A stretch of 64,000 bases of DNA. Origin: Pusillimonas sp. T7-7 (GTDB lineage Bacteria > Pseudomonadota > Gammaproteobacteria > Burkholderiales > Burkholderiaceae_B). Location of the stretch: positions 186,001-250,000 of the forward strand of contig NC_015458.1 of NCBI RefSeq assembly GCF_000209655.1, read 5' to 3'. A model generated the notes under the pieces. That model searched no databases and was not told the origin of the DNA. It saw nothing but the letters and a program-made list of their open reading frames with translations. Each line of letters begins with the position of its first letter. The first letter of the stretch is position 1. The translations under genes were made by a program, and so were the position numbers. Of the stretch, positions 28,196-36,836 are shown piece after piece.

Positions 28196-28311
28196 CTTGA
28201 GCTTATGTAAGCGCCCTTGGTAGCGCCAGGGTGCTTGTATGAAGTATGGTGTCCCATAAGGCAGTCTAGACTTCGGACTCGCCTACGAATAATAAATAAT
28301 GGGAGGCAATC

Positions 28312-28854
28312 ATGTTTTTAGGAATGATTGGGAGAACAGCCCTGCGATCCTGCAGGGCATGGGCGGCCATGTTTTGGCTGAGTATGCCGACCCAGGTTCT
28401 GGCGGAACATGTCAACGAGCTGCCCGCGGCCAAAGGCAAAATTGTGCTAGAGGTCTATGGCGCCATTCGCAACACCAATGCTGACGAGGTCGCTCAGTAC
28501 GATTGGGCCATGCTTAAGGCTTTCCCACGCGTGCGGATAGAAACACATACGTCCGTCACCGATGGCGTGCATACGTTCGATGGTTTCCTGCTGCGCGATC
28601 TGCTTGAGCAGGTGGGCGCTGCCGGCTCTGCCGTGGTGGTGACGGCTTTGAACTATTACGAGATCGAGATTCCCATCGAGGAGTTCGATGACTATGACGT
28701 CATCCTGGCTTATGCCATGGATGGGAAACGGTTGCGGTACCACGAGAAAGGGCCGTTGTGGATTGTGTATCCACGTGACGACCATCCTGAGTTGCAGGAT
28801 ATTCGCTACGATTATCGCTGGGTCTGGCAAGTTTTCCGCCTGGGCATCCTATGA
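28312..28854 (+). CDS. Periplasmic molybdopterin-oxidoreductase-like (PruR/SUOX-fold) putative pterin sensor
   Basis: The 180-residue protein has an N-terminal signal or anchor (residues 8-30, ...MFWLSMPTQVLA) and a single oxidoreductase molybdopterin-binding domain: the FDGFLLRDLLEQVGA and YAMDGKRLRYHEKGPLWIVYPRDD-type segments. It lacks the long catalytic part and the molybdenum-ligating cysteine of YedY-type enzymes. Such stand-alone domains beside sensor proteins (PruR of Agrobacterium) bind pterins in the periplasm and act as sensors. The next gene, a histidine kinase, overlaps it (ATGA), which supports a sensor role. The ligand is not shown by sequence. GGGAGG precedes the start. Confidence 0.75.
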   Translation: MFLGMIGRTALRSCRAWAAMFWLSMPTQVLAEHVNELPAAKGKIVLEVYGAIRNTNADEVAQYDWAMLKAFPRVRIETHTSVTDGVHTFDGFLLRDLLEQVGAAGSAVVVTALNYYEIEIPIEEFDDYDVILAYAMDGKRLRYHEKGPLWIVYPRDDHPELQDIRYDYRWVWQVFRLGIL

Positions 28855-30674
28855 AACGGCCGCTGCGGCCGTTGTTTGGCGTGGGCTTGCCGCTGCTTGC
28901 GATTGTGAGCTTCTTTGTGCTGCTGGCTTATTCGTTGTCGCACCTTTTTGCGATTCAGGCTCGTATGCGGCTCGAGGCGCCTCATAATATGCTGTGGGTC
29001 ATCTCTCGGGCGCAAGTAGCCAGCTTTCGCCTGGCCAACACGGTGAGCGACCGTGCGGCAGGACAGGCCGACGCAGATGAGTTGCAACGCCAGTACCATG
29101 TGTTCCTGAGCCGTCTGCATTTGCTCGGACAGGGTCCGCAGCGGCGTCAGGTGGAAGCGTTCGGTTATGCCGACAGGCTCGATAGCCTTGCCCAAGGGCT
29201 GCCGGAACTGCAAGCGCGCATAGCCGCGTTGCAAGTGCAAGGCGACGGCGCTAATGCGCGGGAAGTCGAGCGGCTGCTGCAGCCTTATATTGCTATCCTG
29301 GGCCAAGCCTCGACCAAGGCCATGGTGGCCGGATGGGACGGCCTGGGCAGCAAATTGGATGATGCCCGCGATAAGCTCTGGTGGGTCATCGGCTCGCTGG
29401 CCGGTATTCTGCTGGCGGGCATTGCGCTCATCATTCATGCCTTGCTGGCGATACGCCACGCTCATGAACGTACACGGCTGTTGAATCAGGAAAAGGCATT
29501 TTCCCAATTGCTGATTGGTTCCAGCGGTGAAAATATTATTGCTGTGGATATGGAGCGCCGATGCACGGTGTGGAACGCGGCGGCGGAACAGCTGTTTGCG
29601 TGCCCCGCCGATACGGCTCAGGGATGGAAGCTGGGTGATGTGTCCAGCTTCTTTGAGGTGGAACGTGTTCGACGGGCTGTTGATGAGGCGCTGGCCGGCC
29701 ATAAGGCGGAGCTGCTCGACCAGCCCTTTTTTTGTGATTCGCGGAGCGAAGCCCGTTATGTGGACCTGCGTTGCTTTGCTCTGTATGAGCGCGAGCACAT
29801 TATCGGCGCGATCCTGCTGATTTTTGATGTGACCGAACGGCACGCCGCGCAACGTGAAATCGCCATGCATCGCGATCATCTGGAAGAACTCGTGCACGCC
29901 CGTACGCAAGAACTCGACGCCGCGCTTGAACGCGAGCGCGCCACGGCAGAGCTCTATCGTAATTTCGGCGCCATGGTGTCGCATCAATTCCGTACCCCCT
30001 TGGCGATTGTGGATTCTTCCCTGCAACGATTGATACGACGCGGCGAAAAATTGTCGCTGGCCGAGGTGCGCGAACGCAGCGGCAGGGCGCGCGAGGCCAT
30101 CAAACGCATGACCAAGCTGATTGAATGTACGTTGGATGCGGGCCGGCTGGATGCCGGGCAGGTTGAAGTCCATAACCAACTTTGCGATCTGACTTTATTG
30201 GCCGCGGGCATCTGTGAGCAGCAGCGCGCCGCCACGTCGGATCGGGTTATTGAGCTCACGCTGCCTGAAGATGCCGCTCCATTCGTCAATTGCGATCCGA
30301 CTCATGTAGAGCATATTCTTAATAACCTGCTTGCCAACGCCATCAAATATTCGCATGCGGGAAGCCCTGTGCGTGTGGAAGTCCGCTGCACTGACGGGAG
30401 GGTCGAATGCGCGGTGATCAACCAAGGGACTCTCGCGGGCCTCGAAGAGGGCGAGTCGGACGTGCTGTTTACCCGTTACTTTCGGGGCGACAACGCCAAA
30501 GGCCATACCGGTATTGGCATTGGTTTGTATATGGCCAGGGCGTTGGCGCGCTTGCAAGACGGCGATGTACGGTTGGTGCAAGACAAGGAAGGAGTCATTA
30601 CCTTTATTTTATGTTTGCCGCGAGTGGCTGCCCCCTACGTGGCGCTGTCTGATATGACGGAGAAAAGAGCATGA
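28851..30674 (+). CDS. Sensor histidine kinase with periplasmic domain and PAS domain
   Basis: The 607-residue protein has TM1 (about 8-28), a periplasmic helical domain (30-175), TM2 (176-200), a PAS-like domain (211-330), a coiled linker, and HisKA with the phosphoacceptor H378 in MVSHQFRTPL. The ATPase has an N box (HILNNLLANAIKY) and a glycine box (GIGIGLYMA). The upstream pterin-sensor-like gene overlaps by ATGA, and the response regulator overlaps downstream by ATGA, so the three are translationally coupled. The periplasmic domain is well placed to receive the sensor protein. It should phosphorylate the adjacent regulator. Confidence 0.9.
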   Translation: MKRPLRPLFGVGLPLLAIVSFFVLLAYSLSHLFAIQARMRLEAPHNMLWVISRAQVASFRLANTVSDRAAGQADADELQRQYHVFLSRLHLLGQGPQRRQVEAFGYADRLDSLAQGLPELQARIAALQVQGDGANAREVERLLQPYIAILGQASTKAMVAGWDGLGSKLDDARDKLWWVIGSLAGILLAGIALIIHALLAIRHAHERTRLLNQEKAFSQLLIGSSGENIIAVDMERRCTVWNAAAEQLFACPADTAQGWKLGDVSSFFEVERVRRAVDEALAGHKAELLDQPFFCDSRSEARYVDLRCFALYEREHIIGAILLIFDVTERHAAQREIAMHRDHLEELVHARTQELDAALERERATAELYRNFGAMVSHQFRTPLAIVDSSLQRLIRRGEKLSLAEVRERSGRAREAIKRMTKLIECTLDAGRLDAGQVEVHNQLCDLTLLAAGICEQQRAATSDRVIELTLPEDAAPFVNCDPTHVEHILNNLLANAIKYSHAGSPVRVEVRCTDGRVECAVINQGTLAGLEEGESDVLFTRYFRGDNAKGHTGIGIGLYMARALARLQDGDVRLVQDKEGVITFILCLPRVAAPYVALSDMTEKRA

Positions 30675-31333
30675 AATTCGCGTCTACGGTGAAACGAAAG
30701 CCTGTCATCCTGTGCGTGGAGGACGAGGCGGATTTATTGCGTGACACCGCCGAGGAACTCAGTGAGGCGGGTTATACGCCATTGCTGGCCAGCAATGGCG
30801 ACGAAGCCCTGGATCAACTGCGCACGACACGCCCCGACCTGATCCTGTGCGATATATCCATGCCGGACATGGATGGTTTCAGCTTGTTGTGCGCGGTGCA
30901 AGGCATGGCGCCCGACTACGCGGGTATTCCCTTCGTGTTCTTGACGGCGCTTTCCGACCCCCGCGAAGTCGTCGAGGGCAAACGCCTGGGGGCTGACGAT
31001 TATCTGGTCAAGCCCGTCGACTACGACCTGTTGCTGGCAACAATACAGGCTCGTCTGCGGCAAGTAACGCGCATTCACACGGCGCAGCGGGCGAGCATGA
31101 CGCACATCGACCCCGACATGCTCATCGCGCGTTTTGGTTTGACTCAGACTGAAGCGCGTGTTGCCGTCGCATTGACTGAAAATAAGCAACCTGCCCAGAT
31201 CGCCGCTGACTTCCGCATCTCGCGCACGACAGTCACTTTCCATCTGAAGAATATCTTCGGCAAAACGGGCACCACACGCCAGGCGGAGCTGGTCGCGCTT
31301 TTGCTTAGATCAGCGGTGGCCGACGCGCCGTAA
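30671..31333 (+). CDS. NarL/LuxR-type response regulator
   Basis: The 220-residue protein has a receiver domain with the phosphoacceptor D61 (ILCDISMPDMDG), acidic pocket (EDE near 17-19) and K114 (YLVKPVD). A LuxR-type helix-turn-helix (about residues 155-215, LTQTEARVAVALTENKQPAQ, then IAADFRISRTTVTFHLKNIF) follows. Proteins of this class bind inverted repeats, often in a 7-2-7 arrangement. The shared 7-2-7 repeat occurs upstream of both neighbouring autotransporters, so this regulator is the prime candidate to bind it; that is inference. It overlaps the kinase gene by ATGA. Confidence 0.92.
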   Translation: MKFASTVKRKPVILCVEDEADLLRDTAEELSEAGYTPLLASNGDEALDQLRTTRPDLILCDISMPDMDGFSLLCAVQGMAPDYAGIPFVFLTALSDPREVVEGKRLGADDYLVKPVDYDLLLATIQARLRQVTRIHTAQRASMTHIDPDMLIARFGLTQTEARVAVALTENKQPAQIAADFRISRTTVTFHLKNIFGKTGTTRQAELVALLLRSAVADAP

Positions 31334-31437
31334 AGGGCCTGCTGTCCAGCCGTTTCTGTTTTTGATCGCAGCGTATGCCAAGAGAGCTTGAGCGATAACG
31401 CCTGAGGCGTTGGTATATGTGCTTTTTCTTCACGCTT

Positions 31438-31455
31438 CCCCTTCAAATGAAGGGG
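31438..31455. promoter_or_regulatory. 7-2-7 inverted repeat operator, site 5 (before autotransporter 2)
   Basis: CCCCTTCA-AA-TGAAGGGG is the full consensus with perfect arms. TAAGCT (31477-31482) follows after exactly 21 nt in the -10 position. The GTG start is 66 bp downstream. Confidence 0.75.
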
Positions 31456-31521
31456 GCCAGATCGACTTTCCTTCGTTAAGCTTGAAGCGATCCGTTACCG
31501 CTTCATCCAAAAGGAAATACC

Positions 31522-34281
31522 GTGAACCCAGACGCACCATCGCATGCTCATGTTCGCACACACGCCGGGCAAGGCAAGTTAAACGCGCAGCGCATGCTGA
31601 AACCGAGTGTCTTCGAAAGGTCGACAATATATGGGTTTGTATTGGCAGCCCTGACGTTCGGTTTTCCATTAACGGGCGAGGCGAACTTGCTCGGGGGAGA
31701 CTGGTATTCGGATATAGATGGTAGCTGCAACGGCCCCCAATCGTCCAAGCCAACCTACGCACCCAGCTATGCCGGGGCTTGTGGCGACAGGAGCGACGTG
31801 GTCGGCGCCTATGTGCAGGTCATCAATGAAACAGACCCCGACGCCTATGTAATAGGCGGGTACAGCTACCAAGGAAACGCAGCGGGGAATCGAGTGGAGG
31901 TTATAGACTCGCACATTAATACGGTATGGGGTGCTTTGAAAGATTCCTACGATGACGATGACGAAAGTGCCAATGACAACGTCGTCATTATCAAAAACTC
32001 AACCATTGAGGGTAGCGTCTACGGTGCGGACGCCAACGGCGGTGCAGCCAATAGCAATACTGTTGAAATCTATGACAGCGAGATCCGCTCTTCTGGTGGC
32101 CGTGTGTCGGGAGGAGTTGGTGGCAGTGGTTATGGGGAACATGAAGCTAACAACAATAAGGTCACAATTATGCGTAGTACCGTTGACGTTGGGGTAGTGG
32201 GCGGCGATGCGTATACAGAAGACGCAATGAATAATACGGTTATTATTTCGAACAGTACGATTACACGTGGCGACGTAATAGGGGGCGACGCCGACGGGGT
32301 AGCAAGCGGCAATAAGGTGATATTAAATGACACCGAGGTGGGGGACTATGTCTACGGCGGCGATGGGAGCGACGGCGCATACGATAATCACGTTATCATT
32401 TCTGGCGCTGGCAGTTTGGTAGACGGCGAAGTATTGGGCGGCTATAGCTACCACAACGGCACCATTGCTTCCAATAATAGTGTTGAAATTTCAGGGGGAG
32501 TCATAGAAGGCAAGGTTGTCGGCGGTAGGAGCTTGGGGGATTCCGCAAACGAAAACACGGTAAAGCTATCGGGCGGCTGGCTAAAGGGCGATGTGTATGG
32601 CGGACAGACAGGCGGAAGTGCGACCGGCAATATTGTTGATATTTCAGGAACCGCCCGAGTAGACGGTAATGTTTACGGTGCGGGTGGTGATGGAGTTCCC
32701 GGTGCTAGTGGCTATTATGAGATAGATGCCTACGACAATCGTGTGGTGCTTTCTGGCACGCCAACTCTTACAACCAGCACGCTTTTCGGGGGCTATGCGC
32801 AAACAGGTGTAAGCTCAGGCAACGTGCTTGAGGTTCGTACTAAAGGGTTAACCGCCCACAACGTCAAGGATTTCCAGGAGTACCATTTCATTCTGCCAGG
32901 TGATATTCAACCCGGTGAGACGGTGTTGACCCTTATTGGCGGAGAGTCCACCGATCTGCAGGGCGCCAAGGTGGGTGTAGCCCTGCAAGGTGGGGGTAAT
33001 GTTCTGGAGACTGGAGATCAAGTCGCGCTGATTCACAACGCCGATGGCGTGTTGGTGGATGCTTCGATTGCCCGGGTGTCTGTGACTGGGTATCAGGGGA
33101 TTTCGCTCCAGTACGAGTTTGATGTATCGGCTGATCCCGAAAATCTGTATGCGACCGTAAGCTCGGGTTCACCAGGCGATCCAGGCAATCCGGGTGACCC
33201 CGGTGATCCGAGCAACCCAGGCAATCCGGGTGACCCCGGTGATCCGAGCAACCCAGGCAACCCAGGCAATCCGGGTGAGGGTTCAGGCGCCCCGGACGTT
33301 CCGGATATGTCCGAGGGCTCCGGCGCGACGGTGCTTGAGCAGACCAAATCGCCGGTAGAGGGCCGAGTCAGCGCCTTGGCCCTGTCTTTGCAGGGGGCCG
33401 ACATGGTGGCCGGCGAAGGCTTGAAGCGCGCCGGGGAGGCGGCGGCCGGCTCCAGTGTAGCGATGGGCTTTGGCGCGGTCAGTGGCGGCAGTATGCGATA
33501 CCACTCGGGCTCGCACGTTGACGTTGATGGAGCCAGCCTGATGTTGGGACTGGCCCGCAGCATCCCGGTCGCCCAGGGCGATATGCTGGCCGGCGTGTTT
33601 TTCGAGGGCGGTTACGGCAGCTACAACACGTATAACGAGTTTTCAGGCGGCCAGAGGGTGCGCGGCGGCGGTAACGCGCGTTATTTCGGCGGCGGGGTGT
33701 TGTTGCGCCGCGATTGGGCGGTTGAGCAGACTGGCCCTTACGCTGAGGGTTCGTTGCGGATCGGTCATGTCAGCTCGGACTGGGGCAGCAACGATTTGAT
33801 CGGGGGGCCCGGCAGTGCTGATGCCCATTATGATCTTTCCAATCTGTATTATGGCGCCCATCTTGGGCTGGGCTATGTGCAGCCACTGACGGATCGCCTT
33901 TCGGTGGATGTGTCGCTCAAGTACTTCTGGACCCATCAAGAAGGCGGGTCGGCCACAATCGCGGGTGACCCGTTCGAGTTCTCAGCGATCGACTCGCACC
34001 GCACACGTCTTGGCGTACGTTTGAATCAGGCGCTTACCGAGCAAGTCGTTGCATATGCCAGTGCCGCCTGGGAGCGCGAGTACGACGGCCAGGCGCGGGC
34101 GACTACCTATGGGTTCGATACGCCTTCGCCGGGTTTGAAAGGCAACTCAGGCCTGTTCGAGCTGGGCTTGGATATCACCCCCGACGCCAAACAACCCCTG
34201 ACCCTTGGTGTCGGTCTGCAGGCCTATGTTGGCAAGCGCGAGGGCTTTAGCGGGGTGGCCAAGCTGTCGTACGAGTTTTGA
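31522..34281 (+). CDS. Autotransporter 2 with polyglycine/proline linker
   Basis: The 919-residue protein starts at GTG with AAGGAA upstream. The long N-terminus (about 54 residues) ends in a hydrophobic core, FVLAALTFGFPLTGEA, the likely cleaved signal. The passenger has repeated GG-x-x-N-x-V-x-I-x-x-S/G units (for example NKVTIMRSTVD, VYGGDGSDG). A GDPGNPGDPGDP-type linker (about residues 550-590) joins it to the C-terminal barrel (residues 640-919), which ends in a terminal Phe (LSYEF). It shares no obvious passenger family with autotransporter 1. It is probably a surface protein under the same regulation. Confidence 0.9.
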   Translation: MNPDAPSHAHVRTHAGQGKLNAQRMLKPSVFERSTIYGFVLAALTFGFPLTGEANLLGGDWYSDIDGSCNGPQSSKPTYAPSYAGACGDRSDVVGAYVQVINETDPDAYVIGGYSYQGNAAGNRVEVIDSHINTVWGALKDSYDDDDESANDNVVIIKNSTIEGSVYGADANGGAANSNTVEIYDSEIRSSGGRVSGGVGGSGYGEHEANNNKVTIMRSTVDVGVVGGDAYTEDAMNNTVIISNSTITRGDVIGGDADGVASGNKVILNDTEVGDYVYGGDGSDGAYDNHVIISGAGSLVDGEVLGGYSYHNGTIASNNSVEISGGVIEGKVVGGRSLGDSANENTVKLSGGWLKGDVYGGQTGGSATGNIVDISGTARVDGNVYGAGGDGVPGASGYYEIDAYDNRVVLSGTPTLTTSTLFGGYAQTGVSSGNVLEVRTKGLTAHNVKDFQEYHFILPGDIQPGETVLTLIGGESTDLQGAKVGVALQGGGNVLETGDQVALIHNADGVLVDASIARVSVTGYQGISLQYEFDVSADPENLYATVSSGSPGDPGNPGDPGDPSNPGNPGDPGDPSNPGNPGNPGEGSGAPDVPDMSEGSGATVLEQTKSPVEGRVSALALSLQGADMVAGEGLKRAGEAAAGSSVAMGFGAVSGGSMRYHSGSHVDVDGASLMLGLARSIPVAQGDMLAGVFFEGGYGSYNTYNEFSGGQRVRGGGNARYFGGGVLLRRDWAVEQTGPYAEGSLRIGHVSSDWGSNDLIGGPGSADAHYDLSNLYYGAHLGLGYVQPLTDRLSVDVSLKYFWTHQEGGSATIAGDPFEFSAIDSHRTRLGVRLNQALTEQVVAYASAAWEREYDGQARATTYGFDTPSPGLKGNSGLFELGLDITPDAKQPLTLGVGLQAYVGKREGFSGVAKLSYEF
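33184..33255 (+). repeat. Exact 36-bp tandem repeat in the autotransporter 2 linker
   Basis: Two identical 36-bp copies (33184-33219 and 33220-33255), followed by partial copies, encode the 12-residue GDP/SNP/GNP linker units. Loss or gain of one copy keeps the frame, so linker length could vary between strains by slippage. Confidence 0.8.
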
Positions 34282-34493
34282 CAAGCACCGTATCGTGCAT
34301 AGATAAACAAGTATTCCCCCCCTCACAATCGGTTCCCCCAGTGTGGCTGACAATTGCCGACACCGGAAGATACCGCTTGTTTCCATGCCAGGCGCCAACA
34401 CCACGGTATGCTCCGAAAGTTATGTATTGTGGCAAGTGCTCCGTTTCGCGACGCGGAGTCCATGCAATCCCGACAAGGAGCAAGAGGCTGGCG

Positions 34494-35807
34494 ATGAACA
34501 TCGTGATGTTTACCAATACGTATCGACCACATGTTGGCGGGGTTGCCAACAGCGTCGCGTGGCTGGCCGAAAATCTGCGCGGCGCCGGCCATCGCGTGCT
34601 GGTGGTGGCGCCGGAATTTCCCGGTTGTGCCACGAACGAACCTGGCGTGGTGCGCATACCGGCCATGCAGAATTTCCGTGGCAGCGACTTTTCCGTTCCG
34701 ATTCCGCTGACCCGGCCGCTACGCGATACCTTGGCCGATTTCGCGCCGGATATCGTCCATTCCCATCATCCCTTCCTGCTCGGCGATACAGCCCTGAGGG
34801 TATCGGCATCGTTTGATCTGCCGATTGTCTATGGCTGCCACACACGCTACGAGCTCTACGGCCATTACGTTGCCCAGGATGCGCCGATGCTGCAGCGCCT
34901 CGTACTCAACCTTGCGCTTGGCTATTGCGATCTGTGCGATGTGGTGGTTGCGCCAAGCCAGAGCATGGCCGGGTTCTTGGTCGATCATGGTGTCACGGCG
35001 CCAGTAAAGACGATACCCACCGGCATCGACATCACAGCGTTTTCAGCCGGAGACGGCAATCGTATCCGTGCCGACTTGGGTATTCCAGCCGATGCATTTG
35101 TGGTCGGCCACGTCGGTCGGTTGGCCATGGAAAAGAATCTGAACTATCTGGCTGACTCGGTCGAGCGGTTCCTGGCGGTGGAAAAGCGCGCTCATTTCCT
35201 GGTCGTGGGGGATGGGCCGATGAGGGAGCAGATGAAGCGGTCCTTTGCCGCGCACGGGCTTGCCGACCGCGTCCACCTGCCCGGCGCTTTCGGTGGCGAT
35301 CACCTTACGGACATGTATGCGGCGATTGACGCCTTTGCGTTTTCTTCACATTCAGAAACCCAGGGCCTGGTGCTTGCGGAAGCGATGGCCGCCGGTGTGC
35401 CGGTGATTGCACTGGATGCCTTCGGGACGCGTGAGATGGTTCGTAGCCGTCTGAATGGCTGGCTTTTGCACGCCGATGCGCCGCCCAACCAGTTTGCCGA
35501 GGCAATACAATGGACTCACGACCTTGATGTCGACGCAAAGCGCCGTCTCCGCAGTGCCGCTCGCCGGACCGCAGCCTTGTTCAGCCGCGAACGCGCGACA
35601 GCCTCCATGCTGGATCTCTATCACGCGCAGACCCTGGTGCAGCATGATGCGCGGTCGGTAAAAGATAGCGTGTGGCAAACGGCCAAGCGGCGTATTGAGC
35701 AGGAACGAAAGATACTGAGCAACGTCGCGCATGCCATCGGGGAGGCCGTCATGGCGGAACCGGAAATGGAAACAGTTGTGGCTCGGAACAGGCAGACCGG
35801 GGAATGA
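34494..35807 (+). CDS. Glycosyltransferase, GT4-type
   Basis: The 437-residue protein starts at the ATG of MNIVMFTNTYRPHVGG, which is the N-terminal pattern of GT4 enzymes (Pfam Glyco_transf_4 and Glycos_transf_1). The C-terminal domain has VVGDGPMREQM and the E-x7-E motif (ETQGLVLAEAMAAG, near residue 290), diagnostic for retaining GT4. It transfers sugars to cell-surface or lipid acceptors; acceptor and sugar are unknown. The frame is open upstream to 34278, but that extension has no similarity to the family and lacks a good start. No operon partner is clear. Confidence 0.88.
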   Translation: MNIVMFTNTYRPHVGGVANSVAWLAENLRGAGHRVLVVAPEFPGCATNEPGVVRIPAMQNFRGSDFSVPIPLTRPLRDTLADFAPDIVHSHHPFLLGDTALRVSASFDLPIVYGCHTRYELYGHYVAQDAPMLQRLVLNLALGYCDLCDVVVAPSQSMAGFLVDHGVTAPVKTIPTGIDITAFSAGDGNRIRADLGIPADAFVVGHVGRLAMEKNLNYLADSVERFLAVEKRAHFLVVGDGPMREQMKRSFAAHGLADRVHLPGAFGGDHLTDMYAAIDAFAFSSHSETQGLVLAEAMAAGVPVIALDAFGTREMVRSRLNGWLLHADAPPNQFAEAIQWTHDLDVDAKRRLRSAARRTAALFSRERATASMLDLYHAQTLVQHDARSVKDSVWQTAKRRIEQERKILSNVAHAIGEAVMAEPEMETVVARNRQTGE

Positions 35808-35872
35808 GCGCATAGCGTGCATGAGCGCGGTCTGGCGTATTATGCTATCGCATCAATTACCTGGGAGACAAC

Positions 35873-36622
35873 GTGAATTTCATTTTTCGGGGCGACGAGC
35901 TTCTATTACCCGAATCCAGCATAGCCTTCCCCGAGGCAGACGTCTGTGACCTTGTCGGCGCCGGGGCCGACGCACTCCAGCCGCTATGGATGACGGCGGA
36001 TTGCAGCCACTATACCTGTCATGTTGCGCGCGATGCCCAAGCGCCTGCCGGCTTTGCCTTTCGCAAATTGCGGGCTGTCCTGGCCGAGCTTGGCGAGCAT
36101 GGAGCGCTGGCCGGTCGTGCATTTCAGGTGTCTGAGTGGATACGTACCCACCGTTATTGCGGTGTTTGTGCGACGCCCATGCGCAAGTCAGAAAAAGAAC
36201 TTTGTTTTCATTGTCCTGCCTGCGGTTATTCCGCCTATCCGCGCATCTCGCCTGCAATGATGGTGCTTATCAAGCGGGGTAATGAAATACTGCTTGCGCG
36301 TCATGCCACATATGCCACGGCGCGCTACACCGCTCTGGCCGGTTTTGTCGAAGCGGGCGAAAGCATAGAAGAGGCCATCCATCGCGAAGTACTGGAAGAA
36401 GTGGGCTTGCACGTTGAAGACTTGCGCTATTTCGGTAGCCAGTCGTGGCCATTTCCGCATTCGCTCATGATCGCCTATACCGCTGAATACGCCGGTGGTG
36501 AGCTAAGTATTCAGGAAGATGAAATAGCCGATGCGCGCTGGTTTGGGCCGGGCGATGCGCTGCCTGATATTCCCATGATGGAGTCCATTGCCGGTCGTCT
36601 TGTGCGGGCAAATCTGCCATAA
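35873..36622 (+). CDS. nudC: NAD(+) diphosphatase / NAD-cap decapping enzyme
   Basis: The 249-residue protein starts at GTG with GGGAGA upstream. It has the NudC layout: N-terminal domain, zinc ribbon (C96, C99, C114, C117), Nudix box (GFVEAGESIEEAIHREV..., from residue 157) and the SQSWPFPHS motif that separates NudC from other Nudix enzymes. NudC hydrolyses NAD(H) and removes NAD caps from RNA. It stands alone, 65 bp after the glycosyltransferase. Confidence 0.93.
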   Translation: MNFIFRGDELLLPESSIAFPEADVCDLVGAGADALQPLWMTADCSHYTCHVARDAQAPAGFAFRKLRAVLAELGEHGALAGRAFQVSEWIRTHRYCGVCATPMRKSEKELCFHCPACGYSAYPRISPAMMVLIKRGNEILLARHATYATARYTALAGFVEAGESIEEAIHREVLEEVGLHVEDLRYFGSQSWPFPHSLMIAYTAEYAGGELSIQEDEIADARWFGPGDALPDIPMMESIAGRLVRANLP

Positions 36623-36627
36623 GGGGC

Positions 36628-36714
36628 TCAGCGGCTGCATGCATACAAGCCGTCGCGTATCAAGGTTACGGGCTTGCCCTCTACCCAGTTGTTGAAGCGG
36701 TGGGAGCGCTGCAT
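36628..36714 (-). CDS. Possible 28-residue small ORF
   Basis: An ATG at 36714 with AGGAA directly upstream opens a 28-codon frame (MQRSHRFNNWVEGKPVTLIR...) closed by TGA. It reads like protein rather than random sequence, but spacing of the ribosome site is poor and no homologue is recognised. It could also be a remnant of a longer gene. The rest of the 36623-36836 gap shows nothing else. Confidence 0.25.
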   Translation of the reverse strand: MQRSHRFNNWVEGKPVTLIRDGLYACSR

Positions 36715-36836
36715 TTCCTGTTGGAACTATAACCCCATAAAGCGCTGGTGTGAGCGTTCAGGCCAGGAACGTTAATTGCCTGCTCACTGGACACGGGCGA
36801 AGCCGGGAATCAACATCAACGTCAAGGAGACACATA

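Noticed and set aside
28211..28234. GCGCCCTTGG...CCAGGGTGC symmetry after autotransporter 1
   Set aside because: It resembles half of the shared operator but has five bases between imperfect arms and no T run; it may be a weak terminator only.
28812..30179. 455-residue minus-strand frame under the histidine kinase
   Set aside because: The kinase has H, N and G boxes in order, so the antisense frame is a shadow.
34282..34493. Search for a copy of the shared operator before the GT4 gene
   Set aside because: Only C-rich runs without symmetry are present, so the glycosyltransferase is not placed in the candidate regulon.
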